This document shows positions 43,221-55,574 of a DNA stretch of 64,000 nt, in pieces. Each line of letters begins with the position of its first letter. The first letter of the stretch is position 1. The DNA is from Lycium barbarum. Lineage: Eukaryota; Streptophyta; Magnoliopsida; Solanales; Solanaceae. Both the position numbers and the translations under genes were made by a program. The stretch is from positions 95,873,777-95,937,776 of the forward strand of contig NC_083338.1 in assembly GCF_019175385.1 (NCBI RefSeq), in the 5' to 3' direction. Under the pieces are notes generated by a model, which did not search any database, was not told the origin of the DNA, and saw nothing but the letters and a program-made list of their open reading frames with translations.

Positions 43221-45028
43221 AATTTAAAAAGTATTATAGTCACGCAATTTTTTTATTTTTTATAATCCTGATGTTCCAGCCAGTGATCAATGAAGTGGAT
43301 TAAAAATCATGAGATCTCAATTTTAAATTTCAGTAGAAGCAAAAACACTATGTGATTCTTTCCATTGGTCCAAGTCATGACTCAAATATTTCGACATATG
43401 ACAACAAATTTTAAGAGTATTCATTCTTTTTTATTAAACTCCATACCAAGTCAAGTCAGTACATAGTAAAAATTAGATAATAAGGAGTCACAAGCTACTT
43501 CGGGATTGAGACGTTGTTGTTGTTTTACAACTTAGTTGATCATATGAGATGAAAATTAGCAAACATAGAATCTTAGGATGTTCCATATACAGTTTCTGGA
43601 TTTTATTTGGTGTAAGTTATTAATAGTAGGTTTGTAAAGTTTAATGGATGATTCAAGCTAGGTTCAAATATGACCTCTAGAGATGAATATCAAGGTCTTT
43701 TAAGTAACTGTTGAGTTGAATAGTAAAGAATTGTATGGTAAGATTTAAAATAAAGCGAAGATGATTGTCCAAAAGTGAGGAGAGTGGATTGTCCAAAAGG
43801 ACCTTTGACAAAACGAGTGCAAAGTTAGAAAGTGAATCTTAAGAGGTTGAGGGGCTTGGCAAAAGAAGCAAAAAAGAGTGAACTTTAAGAAAATGGAGTC
43901 TATAGACTGACATTTGAGGAATCAGTTCACAAAAGAACCAAAGTAGACAATATCAGAACTGGATTTTGCTTAAATGAGAGGCAGACATAGTAACTAAAAT
44001 TGGGTGCGCCCAGATAACATTATTGATGATCCCTTCTTTATGTACCTCTGAAAATGGGAAAACAAAGAGAGAAAGGAAAGTATCAGAATAGAATTACAGG
44101 AGTTACAATTATTAGACAGTAAGCTGTAATATAGTTACTACTAAATATTTAATCTTAGGGCTAATTTTATGTTGAACGTTACACTTCGAGGATACATAGT
44201 TAAGTTACAACCATAATGAGTGCAATTTGGACCCTTAGTTAAGTTATAACCATAATGAGTACAATTTGGACCCAAATTAACATCGATTCTTCGACGAACA
44301 TTCATGATTGCACATGCGTCGATTTGATTTAGTTCCAACTTGCTAAAGTTCGTATAACTTTTTCTTTTTTGAATTCTTTAAATGAAAATAAAATAAAGAG
44401 GTTTAAAATTAATGCAATTGTCAGGTTAATGGAATCACATCAAAGTAGGATTATACCAAATCTTTGGACAGATATATGAAAAGAATTGATGATTTGTGGA
44501 ATGAAGTTTTTCATGTGACGATTAATTGGCTTATTACATAATACCGACTTTACAACTAAGAAAAATTCCTCTTTCCTTGTGAACAACTAGTAATAATAGA
44601 AAATTAACTGTATGTCTATATCAATCCATTTTGCTTTATAATAAAGACTAAATCAACATTATCTTCTTTGTATAAGAGGCTGCAAAACAGAATATGACAC
44701 AATAACAGATAAAATGGTCCTTTTTGTGTAACTTTAGCACCAATATGGGGTTTGGTCATTTTCAGGACACTGCTACATCTCCACCCTTCTCTTATTAATT
44801 TTTCTTTTATGTGGTTGCTACAGGTGTTGCAAAACAATAGTAGGCCAAAGTAATCGTTCGTTAAAAATTAGACTCGTGCAATTTTTACAAACAATAACTA
44901 CGTCTCATTTTAAATTAATTGGGGCCAGATACATAAATTTTTACTATCCATCCCCATTTGACTATCAATTCTAAAATACAGAAAAAATGTTTAGTAATTT
45001 ATTTAAAACGAATATGTAGGTTTCTTCG
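43221..45028. other. Intergenic DNA, no gene seen
   Basis: AT-rich. The only structure I recognise is the 39-bp tandem duplication at 44197-44274. Frames at 44141-44338 and 44616-44837 have no domain. Confidence 0.5.
44197..44274. repeat. 39-bp unit duplicated in tandem
   Basis: Units 44197-44235 and 44236-44274 ('tagttaagtta(c/t)aaccataatgag...') differ at about two positions. Confidence 0.9.
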
Positions 45029-45088
45029 AATACGATCATTCTTTTTTTTTTTTTCCTTTTTTTTTTTTTTTTTTAAATACGATCATTC
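45029..45088. mobile_element. Poly(T) insertion with 13-bp target duplication
   Basis: AATACGATCATTC occurs at 45029-45041 and again at 45076-45088. Between them is almost only T (34 nt with one CC). The structure fits target-primed reverse transcription that copied little more than a poly(A) tail. Replication slippage is an alternative. Confidence 0.65.
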
Positions 45089-46739
45089 CAGAATCAGGTC
45101 CTTTGGTTGATTTTATTAGAGTAATTAAGCCCAGCTAAAATCCCTCATATGATATAGTGTATTTGGTTAGACTTGCTATAAGAAAAAATGATCCCCACAT
45201 ACTTGGTATGTGAACCAAACAACCATTTATTGTTTTCAATTAGATAATATCAACCATTTTTTTTTGTTTTTTTCGTTTTTGGATTATCCCGAAGGACAGA
45301 AAGAAAATCATAGTGCTTAAACAATTTAATGCTTCAAAGTTAAAGGGAAAAAAGAGAAAAAAATGCCTAACCAGAAATAGAAGAGAGAAGAAATTTAGGA
45401 GAAAAATTGAAAATAAGAGATGAGTGGAGGCACTATGAAACTTTCCAGGCTGTGGACAAACACCAAATGTCTGGCTTCAATTATTTTCACTTGTCAATTT
45501 TTCTAATGCTCTAAATCGGGAGGTCTTATTAACTTTCTCTCGACTTGTCTCCTCTCTAATGCTTTTTCCTTCACATCTTACTTTCTTTTTCTTTTTCTAA
45601 AACCTTTTTGGGCTGAAAAGATAAAATAAAAGATGTGACTCAAGCAAAATGAAATGACTTAAATCCCAAGCACATTACACAACACAAAGTATGAATATAA
45701 TTATATATGTCATAATTTTATCCAATGAAATTTGAATTTTCTTCATATAGTTGGCTGCTTAATCAAAATCAAAAGACATATTTTATAAGGATTTTAAGGC
45801 ATTGGCAATATTTTAATCACTGTTATAATATTACTCTTACATACTTAAGGAACAGGACTCTGTATGAGGTTCGTACTATAGAGAAAGCTAAAGTAAACTA
45901 AAGTTACTTCAATAACTAGTCACTTACCGCCAATAACCTCTCATCGTAAGAAATAACAACTTTGTGCTATTTTGCATTGGATCCATTTTGCAGTTCCTTG
46001 CTTCAGGTGAAAAAGGATCACGTAAAGTCCAAAGTCCACATATTCTATACACATTAAATTAATTAACCAATACTTTTTCCTCAAAATCAAATCTACATAG
46101 TTCTTTATTAGAAATGCACAACAAAGTGGCAATCATGCAACTTTCTTCTAAAAAATTTAATTCCTCAATCCCGATAATACAATTCTATTTTTCAATGTTA
46201 TTTTTTTCAAATGGCCCTTTTACAAAGGAGAATTTACTTGGACGAATTGGCAAGAAAAAGAATAATGAAAATGAACAATATTAACTAACACAAGGGGTAG
46301 CTGTCAAATGATGGCAATTCAAAGGGCAGAGACACTAAAATACTGGACAACCGCACATTTGTCTTTTGTCTGGATTTTTTCTTTGTTGAGCTATTGGCTT
46401 TTCTTTCATAGCTGTTAGTCACGGAGAAGAGCAACTTGTGTAACAATAACTGATCAATAATAGGTCTCCCATTTATAACTCACTTCTACCACTTTGACTG
46501 TCAGTAATTTTTTTTTTCGGCTATGAAATTTTCCAACATTTTCTCTCTAACAATGCATATTTATTAATTTACATCAGAAGTTTTTAAAAATGAATTTGGG
46601 ATTCATGCTAAAATTGGAACATATAACCCTTGTAATACTCTAAACTCCTGCATATATGTAGACAATAAAATTCGCATCGAGAAAATAATAATCAAGACAG
46701 GAAAATATCGCAACAATCGTTGTATTTGATTTCAGAATA
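45089..46739. other. Intergenic DNA, no gene seen
   Basis: AT-rich, no recognised repeat or domain. The minus frame at 45941-46132 is unsupported. The left limit of the Tat-like element probably lies near the end of this stretch but cannot be placed. Confidence 0.45.
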
Positions 46740-47346
46740 TGAGTGTTACAGTCTCTATGATTCCTCTGATTCGTCTTTTCAACAATAAATCCAAGGGCTT
46801 TTGAGCTTGATCTTAAACTTGATGGATTTAATTTTGACTTGGACTTGAATTCAAGGGCTTTTGAGCTTGATCTTGAATCTGCGTCTTGATCTATAGAACT
46901 TCTAGAGAAATACTTGAATGTTTTTAGCTTGTAGAGAAATCTGCAGCGTTTGATCCACGAGCTCTCTCTTGCTTCTTGTTAGAACTTCTGTCCCCTTTTC
47001 TGAATTATGAGACTCCTATTATAGTTGTAGGATGGAGGAGTTGTGATAAGGACAAACTTCTTTCGACCAATCAGATTTAAGCTGACATGTCGATATTTGA
47101 TTGGCCGGAACATGTCACTTGTACATGTGGCGCATCTTCATTGGCCTTTGATTTGACTAGGCATGCTGCATCATTTTGACATGTGGCATGATCCTATTGG
47201 CTCTCTCGCTTGACTTGGCGTGCCACGTCATTTGACATGTGACATCAATTTGGGCCTCTTGGATAAGATGACTTTTCGGGCTTGGCAAAGTGGGCTCATT
47301 ATTTATAACCCAAATTAATGGACTAGCCCATAAAAATCGAACCATC

Positions 47347-47542
47347 TGTTATAAATATTATTATAATATTGTAATGTCTATCTTTAGGAGGGATTTTAGG
47401 GTTTGTGACTTTGGCACCAAGTCAATTCTCTCCTATAAATAGAGATGTTCTCTTCATTGGATTTCATCCCTCATAAGAAATAAGAACCCTCTTCTCTCTT
47501 TGTCTACAATATTGTTCTGGCTTGTTTTATTATTTTATAACA
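47347..47542 (+). repeat. 5' LTR of the Copia element
   Basis: TGTTATAAAT...TTTATAACA. A TATA-like CTATAAATAG lies near 47431-47441, which would start transcription about 30 nt later. Confidence 0.95.
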
Positions 47543-47544
47543 CG

Positions 47545-47558
47545 TTATCAGCACGAGT
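47545..47558 (+). promoter_or_regulatory. Primer binding site of the Copia element
   Basis: TTATCAGCACGAG follows the LTR after two or three bases. I recall this motif at the same position in other plant Copia elements. Confidence 0.8.
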
Positions 47559-48199
47559 CTCTAATAATTTACGAGCTGATTTTTATGATCTCCGACTGTA
47601 AGCAAAAGAATTTGCAATTCTGATTATTTCTGACAATCTGGTATGTTCTTATCTTGAATTTAGAGTGGTGCTTAATGTGTGATTGCCTCGTAGACGTAGC
47701 AGCCCAAACATAAAGTGAGGAAGTAATTTATTTTGCTCTGCTAGATAAGTTTCCTTATACTTCTTACTTCGCAGTGTATATTTTGTTGTGGCTCACGTCA
47801 ATTTTCTTGATCAATGTTATAAGGGTCTCTTTCTATTGAGCTAAAAACTGAATGCATGGGTAATTAATCCTTACTTAATTGATAATTGATTTGTCAAAAA
47901 TTGTTTGGAGAATTGGACCCAACAGAATCCTTAGTAAACTAGAAGTGCAAAACATTAATTATAAACTTGGTTGATATTTTCTGTGGTTATCAACTTGTAA
48001 TTTATGGTTGCTTTTAAGAGATGTAGTTAAATAGTACAGTATTTGATGCAAAACTGTTAAACTACTGATATGCGATCTTGTATCCATTTACTAATATGCG
48101 ATCTTGTATCCATTTTGTTTCTGTATAAATAGTACTCGTATATGTTTGCTTACCATGGATACATACAAGCTTTTTATTTATCACAAACTTTTTGTTTGG

Positions 48200-51100
48200 T
48201 GTAAATTCACCTAAATTCTGGTATGGATTTTACACTTGTTATATATGCAATTAATAAATGGGATAATCGGTTCTGAATCATTTATGCTTCAAATTTGTTC
48301 CTGAAGAACAATAATGTTAAGCGGGATTATGATGTTAATTTCATATCCCTTAATGGCTAAATGAGAATTTGGAAGAAATAAATGGTCACCGGAATTGACA
48401 ATATTTCCTATGAATTGTTGTGGCTACAATCGAAGATGTGTTAGAGATAAATTCTCTACATCATATGTATGCCTCAATTTGCTCCTGAAGTAGCAATATT
48501 TTAAAAGAGGTATTAAAATATCATAGTTTGATATGATCAGAACACGTAGAGATGATTCTGTTCCATTCCTGAAGAATGAGAACTTTGATAAATCTTACAA
48601 ATACAGATCCATTCCCTGAAGTGAATGTGACAGCATGTAGTCAAGCTTATAACTACGGATGTGCGTTTGGTTGTGAATTTATAACGACTCATCTCCAGAA
48701 GAGATAAAATAATTGAGAAAAAAAATCCAAATATTCTATGATTTACTCCCGAAGTAGTAAACTCCGTAATATGCTCCCGAAGTAGCAAACTCAGAAATTT
48801 ACTCCCGCAGTAGCACATTTTGAATTCTTCTATTGTCTTTACATGTCTATTTAGCTATTGTTTATTTCATGACACCAGCAGTGTCTAAGTAAAATTTCTT
48901 TTATGCTACCAGCAGTATCTAAGAGTCCAAAAAAACAAAAAAACGTGATTATGGAGAATAAATTAAAGTCTCCTGAAGAGCTTATATACTATTATATCAT
49001 TCATTTTAGATTGTAATATGCGAAGTTGTTATGATTGAAACACAAGTTGTAGTAAACCCGAAGTTTACTAAAGTAAATAGCTGTCATATTGAAGCTATAA
49101 ATGATGGGAGGATTAAATATCTTCAAAATCATAGTGGGCATGAAATATCTATGTGAAAGGTTACACGTCTTATTCTCCAAAGTGTACTATAATATAAGCA
49201 TGATGAAATCACATGTCACGGTAACCAGAAGTTTATCGATGTGAAAAAAAATTCATGTCATAGTAAATCCAAAGTTTACTAAAACAAATAGCACATGACA
49301 TGGTAAACTTGAAGTTTACTATTATAAATAATTTTATCAGTTGGCATGAGCAATTTGGCCATCCCGATTCAAATATGATGTGCAGATTGAATATTCGACA
49401 TATATTGAAGAACTAGAAGATTCTTCAAGAATTTATTTGTGTTGCTTGTTCTCATGATAAGTTTATTATACTGGTTAATGTTGGGATTGAATTCCCTAAA
49501 TTCTGAAAATATATAAGAGGTGAATACGGGCCCGTTCACCTATTATGTGATGTCTTAAATAGAAGCATCGATAAGATGGTCACATGTGCGTTTATTGTCA
49601 ACCCGCAGTTTGACATATATAAAGTTACTTGCTCAAAATAACTGAGTTGAGAGCACAATTTTCAGATTATGTAATCAAGATAATTCATCTTGTTAATGTT
49701 GGTTTATATCAAAGCTGGTTTGGCGTTGAATGCCTCCGATAAATAGCTAAATCATTGCTTATGAGAACAAAGCTTCATATGCTGGTCTAAGATATGATGT
49801 GTTATATACAACATCACTTGTATGCTTCAGACCAATAGATTATAATAAATTCTCCCCTCACAATTGGTTCAGGGTTAGGAACCATATATTTCCATCTAAC
49901 AATTTTTTTATGTGTGGTATATGATTAATTAATCTACCATGGATTCCCCCAAAGAAGATGGGATATATGTTAGTTTTTTTAACATAAGGGGGAGAGAATA
50001 AGTAGCTAGGAAATATGTTGTGAATTATCATGAGTATGATCATCATTCAAAAAGGAATTCAAGTTAAATGCTAGAAGCATTTCCTGACACAAAACTAGTT
50101 TCATATTTCTGCTAAAAATGCTCTTATTAATATTAATGTCCCTGAAGGACAAAGTACAACATGCATGAAGCATGGCAGATCAATTGGTTCCAAATGAAAT
50201 AACCCTTGAAAAGGGAGAGGAGCAAATGATCAAAAAGGTCATAATAAGGAGGCAATGTGCTCTTGAAGAGCATACGACATAACACTTCATGAAACCTCAT
50301 GAGAGGTTTAGGTACCTAAAAATAATGGAAGTGATGAGATCTCAATAAGTTATGTCACATTGCGAACCGATACAAATGATATATCGTCGACGATATCTTT
50401 GGTACAATATAGTGCAATATTGTAAAAGATTATGAGGATCTGAATTCTACGTATATAAAGCATGCTAACGTAGAAATTATTATCGAGTGAAATGACGCAC
50501 CTTGGTTAGCGTAAATCTTATTGGACCTGCTGTCCGGACACCAGAAGATGTCACATATTTAAATAGAAATAGATGTTGTCACAGCCTATATGAATTACTT
50601 GACAAAATTATATGAAAATTCTTGGAGAATTTTAAATGCCTGAAGCATATACAAGTTGTAGAAATTTGTTCATAATTCTTATATGAATTAAGTTAAGAAA
50701 GGTGAACGCGATTTTATCACCTTAATGGATATTTACTGACTAAGGGCACAAATGACTCTATTTATCCTCACGTCTTTGTGAAAATCAAAATATGTCATAT
50801 TGTTGGTGCAAGTTGATTACTTGAATATTATTGAAACTCTTGAAGAGTTCTTAAAAGCAGTATATTATCTGTTGAAAGAAGTTGAAATGAGAAACTTGCA
50901 GAATATTTTGGTCCTGAAGTGCCATATCTTTATGCAATTGATACATTTATATATTTTGCGATGACTATGAGGGATTATAGTCATATGATGTTGGTCTACA
51001 TGACAATCAAATCATATAAAGATAACATCTGTTTATAAAGCAATTCAGGAATGCACTTGGAGTGATTTCAACAATATTATATGCTGATGCAACTCTATCC

Positions 51101-51361
51101 AAAGACTGAAGATGTAGCAACATACATACCCCAACTAAAGAGTGGATTCATAAAAAGATAAAGCTTATTTCACAAAAGTTGTTCTTCACACACAAGCTCC
51201 AGAAGAATGGTGATATCAACGTGCAAGAGATGTGTTCAAGCGATAATATGACTGATTTATTCACCAAGTCTCTACAAACTACAACTTTCAAGAAGATGGT
51301 GCACAAGATTGGAATGCGAAAATTCAAGTTTTGGAGTGATGTACCCATCAGGGGGTGTTAA
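48200..51361 (+). pseudogene. Copia polyprotein remnants
   Basis: Coding traces in shifting frames. There is integrase-like text near 49507 (RGEYGPVHLLCD) and RT near 50806 (LQVDYLNIIETLEEFLKAV, where the second Asp of the VDD motif reads Tyr). The best preserved piece is the RNase H C-terminus at 51179-51361 (HKLQKNGDINVQ, DNMTDLFTKSL, FKKMVHKIGMRKF). Around 48700-49330 short motifs recur ('cccgaagtagcaaactc' and 'cgaagtttactaaagtaaat') that are not expected of coding DNA. The element cannot encode its own proteins. Confidence 0.8.
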
Positions 51362-51548
51362 TACGTGTTGTACTCTTTTTCCCTTAGCCAAGGTTTTGTC
51401 CCAATTGGGTTTTCCTTGTAAGGTTTTTAATGAGACAACCAAATTGCATATTATTAGAAATATGTACTCTTTTTCCTTCACTAGAATTTTTTTCACTGGG
51501 TTTTTTCTAGTAAAGTTTTAATGAGGCATATTATCTATCGAAATAGAC

Positions 51549-51560
51549 ATCAAGGGGGAA
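51549..51560 (+). promoter_or_regulatory. Polypurine tract of the Copia element
   Basis: CATCAAGGGGGAA directly before the 3' LTR. Confidence 0.9.
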
Positions 51561-51756
51561 TGTTATAAATATTATTATAATATTGTAATATCTATCTTTA
51601 GGAGAGATTTTAGGGTTCGTGACTTTGACACCAAGTCAATTTTCTCCTATAAATAGAGATATTCTGTTCATTGTATTTCATCCCTCATAAGAAATAAGAA
51701 CCCTCTTCTCTCTTTGTCTACAATATTGTTCTTGCTTGTTTTATTATTTTATAACA
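51561..51756 (+). repeat. 3' LTR of the Copia element
   Basis: Same length as the 5' LTR. Most of the mismatches are G/A or C/T. Confidence 0.95.
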
Positions 51757-52547
51757 CCATCAATTAAATCCACATTTATTGGACTTAAATAATTAATTCA
51801 AAATGATATTAATCCACAATATTTATTTGGACTAATATCATGAATTTATTATGATCCGAAATTCTTTTACAATTAAATTTAATAAAAAATTTTTATCCAC
51901 AAATGCCCCCTACTTCAAGACTTGTCGGAGCATAAACTTATTGGATTTCTCGAGACTAGTTTTGAAGTATCTGTAGAGTATTTAAAATTTTGAATACCCT
52001 GATGCTTGAAACAATTATCTCATTCAATTTCTAAGCATTTTCATGTGCTCTTTTTTTTTTTTGGATATAGCGGTTGTTGCCTCATTCTAACCACGTAAGT
52101 CTTTAAATAGCACTTTAATTTGGCACTTGCTTTTATATTATGCCATGCATATGTCACATGGGTAATATCCTTAACAATTTTTTTTTTCCTTCTAAGTCCA
52201 ACAGGATATGAATAGGATTAGAAATCCCTTTTTGAATCAAATGACGTCTTCATATATAGCACCGCCGCTTGTCTGGTCCTAGTCCATGTTGGGATAAAAT
52301 TTTTTTTTTAGCCGCCTTAAACATGTTCCCACATCGGAGAAATAGATTTCCAAGGCTATTTTCTACAAACTATATGAACCCCTCCGTTGTATGAGTTGAG
52401 CACCAATCGAGCGACGTGTTTTTTTCTTTTTTTCGCAAAGCTAGCACAAAGGTGGTCTTCTCCCTCCTTTTCTTTTGCGTTTTCTTTTGTGTTTTTCCTC
52501 TCTCTCTTTTTTTTTTTTTTAAGTCTAACACAAAAAGTTCATGAGAG

Positions 52548-52960
52548 ATCAGCTTAATTTGCGTGGAATAATATTACTTTCGACATCTTAAGACTGACAT
52601 GCGGCATTCTTTTATTGATATATTCATGAAGCAATCAGCTTAGGGTGCGAGAGAATAATATTACCTCCGACACCTTGAGACTGATGAATAAAGATCCTTT
52701 TGACGATATATGCCAGAAGCAATCAGCTCAAAGTGCGAGAGATTAATGTTACCTGCGACACTTTGAGACTGACAAGTAAAGACCCTTTTGATGATGTATC
52801 CAAGAAACAATCAGCTTAGAGTGCTTGAGAATAATATTACCTCCGACACTTTGAGACTGACAATTTGCGCTCCTTTTAACAATACATTCACAAAACAATC
52901 GGCTTAGGGTGCGAGAGATTAGCATTGCCTCCGACACCTTAAGACTGATAAGTCCCGTTT
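52548..52960. repeat. Tandem repeat, about 88 bp x 5, in the Tat-like element
   Basis: Units begin near 52548, 52634, 52719, 52809 and 52898. Each contains 'caatcagcttagggtgcgag', 'ataatattacctccgacac' and 'ttgagactga'. Non-coding; the frames at 52749-53124 cross unit limits. Confidence 0.85.
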
Positions 52961-53040
52961 ACATGAATTCAATCAACTTCAACCTTATGATTAACCAAGC
53001 TTCTTTTGTTCATGTCGTGAAGTTCTTGCGGGCGACTTTA

Positions 53041-53790
53041 TATGCTGAAACGCCGATAGTTTCAGATTCGCGTAGTTTCGCCAAAAAAAATTCACATCTC
53101 GATGTAGGAGCGTTGAAACCATGAGCCTCAAAATTCTCAAGAAACTAGACTTAGGAATCTATCATGTATCCAAAAATCAAAGTCAACAAACACATAGATC
53201 ATCCCAGATAAATCCAAGAATTTGGCTCTACATGCTGAAACGCCAATATTTCTCAGATTCGAGCAGTCTCACCAAAAAATTCATATCTCAACGTAGGGGC
53301 GTTGAAATCACGATCCATAAAATTCTCAAGAAAATAGACTCATAAATCTAGCATGTTTCCAAAAATCAAAGTCAACAAATATATATATCATCCCAGATAA
53401 ATCCAAGAATTTGGCTCTACATGCTGAAACGCCAATATTTCTCAGATTCGAGCAGTCTCACCAAAAAATTCATATCTCGATGTAGGAGCATCAAAATCAT
53501 GAGCCGCCAAATTCTAAGGAAACGAGACTCATAAATATACCATGTCTCCAAAAATCAAAGTCAACAACCATCTGAATCAGCCCAGATAAATTCAAGAATT
53601 TGACAATACATGCTAAAACGTCGATAGTTTCAGATTTGCGTAGTTTCGTCGAGAATTCATATCTCGAGGTAGGAACATCAAAATCATGAGCCGCCAAATT
53701 CTCAGGAAACTAGACTTACTAATCTAATGGGTATCCAAAAATCAAAGTTGGAAACCCTCTGGATCATCCCAGATAAATTCGGGAAATCCA
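53041..53790. repeat. Tandem repeat, about 190 bp x 4, in the Tat-like element
   Basis: Unit starts (ATGCTGAAACGCC) fall at 53042, 53232, 53421 and 53610. Units share 'tttcagattcg', 'aaattctcaagaaac', 'aaaaatcaaagt' and 'catcccagataaat'. The second and third are the most alike. Frames within are translations of the repeat. Confidence 0.9.
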
Positions 53791-54324
53791 CCTTAGACTT
53801 TTTATTCCAACTTGAAAACTTGACGGATTTGAAGGATTGAACTTGAAGGCTTGCTGGATTTTAAGACTTCAACTTGCAGACATGGTGAATTTAAAACTTT
53901 AGCTTGAAGAATAACATATTTGAAGGCTTTGCCTTGCAGTTGCGATGGCTTTGGACTTCAACTCAAAGAGTTGCCGGATTTGAGGCCTTCAATTTGGAGA
54001 CCAATGGTTTTGCAGACTTTAACTCCTTGATTTAACCACTTGCTAAGAGATTACAGTCATTCCATTGGAGAAACCCATTTGTCATGGAGATTTACCTTCG
54101 TTGGACCACTGATATTTAGTGAAAGTCCAAATTGAAGCAAAAGGATGCTTGTATGTACGATCTCCATGCGCCTGGTTAGGCGAACTTCATTTTGAACAAC
54201 GCATAGGGGGATGCGTTTTTTTTTGACTCATGCGAATGAACTTAGAATAAAACTCTAAGCGCCTACGTACCTCGGTGAAGAGGATCAAGTCATACCGTAG
54301 TTCAGAAAAATGAGTTTTTTTTTT

Positions 54325-54452
54325 GTGTCCTAACTTTTGCCTAGGCTGTCCCTTGCAGGGTTTTCAACCTAGCGGACATTTTTTTTTGTGTCCTAACTTT
54401 TTCCTAGGCCGCCTCTTGCGAGATTTTCAACCTAGCGGACATTTTCTTAGGC
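54325..54452. repeat. Duplicated ~70-bp unit in the Tat-like element
   Basis: 'gtgtcctaacttttgcctagg...cttgcagggttttcaacctagcggacattt' occurs twice in tandem with several differences. Between the 190-bp repeats and this unit (53790-54020), 'gaaggcttgc' and 'cttcaacttg' motifs recur loosely. Confidence 0.8.
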
Positions 54453-54575
54453 TGTGCACAGTTTATACTCTTGCGGGCCAGGAGTTGCATGCAATTTATG
54501 CTCGTGCCTTAAGGAGCGTCATCTTACTTTAAGGATAGTACTTCTTCAAGAACTTTGCGTTGATAGGACCGATGC

Positions 54576-55574
54576 TCAGGCCATCCGCATCAACAAGCTT
54601 GTAAGCGCCACTTGAATGTGCTTCTTGTACGACATATGGTCCATCCCATTTTGAGGTGAATTTGCTCCCAGACTATGGGAAACGATGATGGGTCTTCTTA
54701 CTGCAAGGACTTGATCTACCACTTGGAAGGACCTTAAGCGAACCTTTTTGTTGAAGGCACGAGATAGACGAGCTTGATAACATTCAAGATTTTGTTGAGC
54801 CTTCAACCTTTTCTCATCAAGTACTCCTAACTCTGCAAGACGCAACCGAGTATTTTCCTCTTCGGTGAGCCCTTCTTGAATAGCAAGTCGTAAAGAAGGT
54901 ATTTGACGCTCAAGTGGTAGGACTGCTTCAACTCCATAAGCAAGCGAATATGGGGTTGCTTGCGTTGGTGTGCGGTAAGTCGTCCTATATGCCCACAAAG
55001 CTTCTTCCATTCATTCATGCCAATCTCGTTTGGACTTCGAGACAACCTTCTTCAACAAGTTACACAAAGTCTTATTGAACGCTTCAGCTAGACCGTTGGC
55101 GGCAGCATGATACATAGAAGATTTACGCTGCTTGAAGCCGAAGAGATCACAAATCTTGTTCATCAATTTGTTATCAAATGGCTTGCCATTGTCCGTTATT
55201 ATGTAACGAGGAATGCCGAAGCAGCAGATGATGTTTACTCGGATGAAGTTCGCAACATTCTCCTTTTTCACTTCTTTAAGAGCGACAGCTTCGGCCCATT
55301 TTGAGAAGTAATCGGTTGCATCCAAGATGTACAAGTGTCCACCAGAAGATTTCGGCAACGGACCAACGACATCCAACCCCCAAGCGTCAAATGGCCAAGA
55401 TGCGACAGTCGGGTGTAATGCTTCGGGCGGCTGATGTATAAAATTCGCATGAAACTGATAAGCCTTGCATCTTCGAGCATAGTCCAAGCAATCTTTCACC
55501 ATCGTTGGCCAATAATATCCCATCCTTTTTATGTGGAAGTGGAGCTTTGGTCTAGATTGATGTGATCCATATAC
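54576..55574 (-). pseudogene. Tat-lineage Gypsy integrase, C-terminal two thirds, interrupted
   Basis: Minus reading from the G2 junction: the end of the zinc-binding domain (GYYWPTMVKDCLDYARRCKA, where the last Cys of the pair reads Tyr), then the core with Asp in WGLDVVGPLP, Asp in YIITDNGKPF and Glu in GLAEAFNKTL. The catalytic triad is therefore still visible. A TGA at 55011-55013 splits it from WAYRTTYRTPTQATPYSLAY and the C-terminal part (LRLAELGVLDEKR...YQARLSRAFNKKVR). The open frame continues upstream to 55733, but that N-terminal extension is antisense LTR of G2. Confidence 0.88.

Larger units (their letters stand above)
47347..51756 (+). mobile_element. Copia LTR retrotransposon, 4.4 kb, perfect 5-bp duplication
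   Basis: LTRs 47347-47542 and 51561-51756 are both 196 bp, without indels and with about nine mismatches by my count. CCATC flanks both sides (47342-47346, 51757-51761). The primer site and polypurine tract are in place. The interior has the order expected of Copia (gag, integrase, RT, RNase H) but is broken throughout. Confidence 0.95.
46740..55574 (-). mobile_element. 3' part of a Tat-like Gypsy element, carrying a Copia and cut by a Gypsy insertion
   Basis: Integrase text at 54576-55574 (minus) is of the Tat lineage. Downstream of it (lower coordinates) follow long non-coding stretches with tandem repeats, as is usual for the large 3' region of Tat/Ogre-type elements. The sequence is continuous across the Copia at 47347-51756. 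At 55574 it stops inside the integrase zinc-binding region, where G2 begins; the rest should lie beyond the right end of G2, outside the window. The left LTR limit is not defined. Confidence 0.65.

Noticed and set aside
43494..43530. 'gagacgttgttgttgtttt' as a possible SINE tail
   Set aside because: Only the TTG run matches; the upstream sequence shows no SINE body that I recognise.
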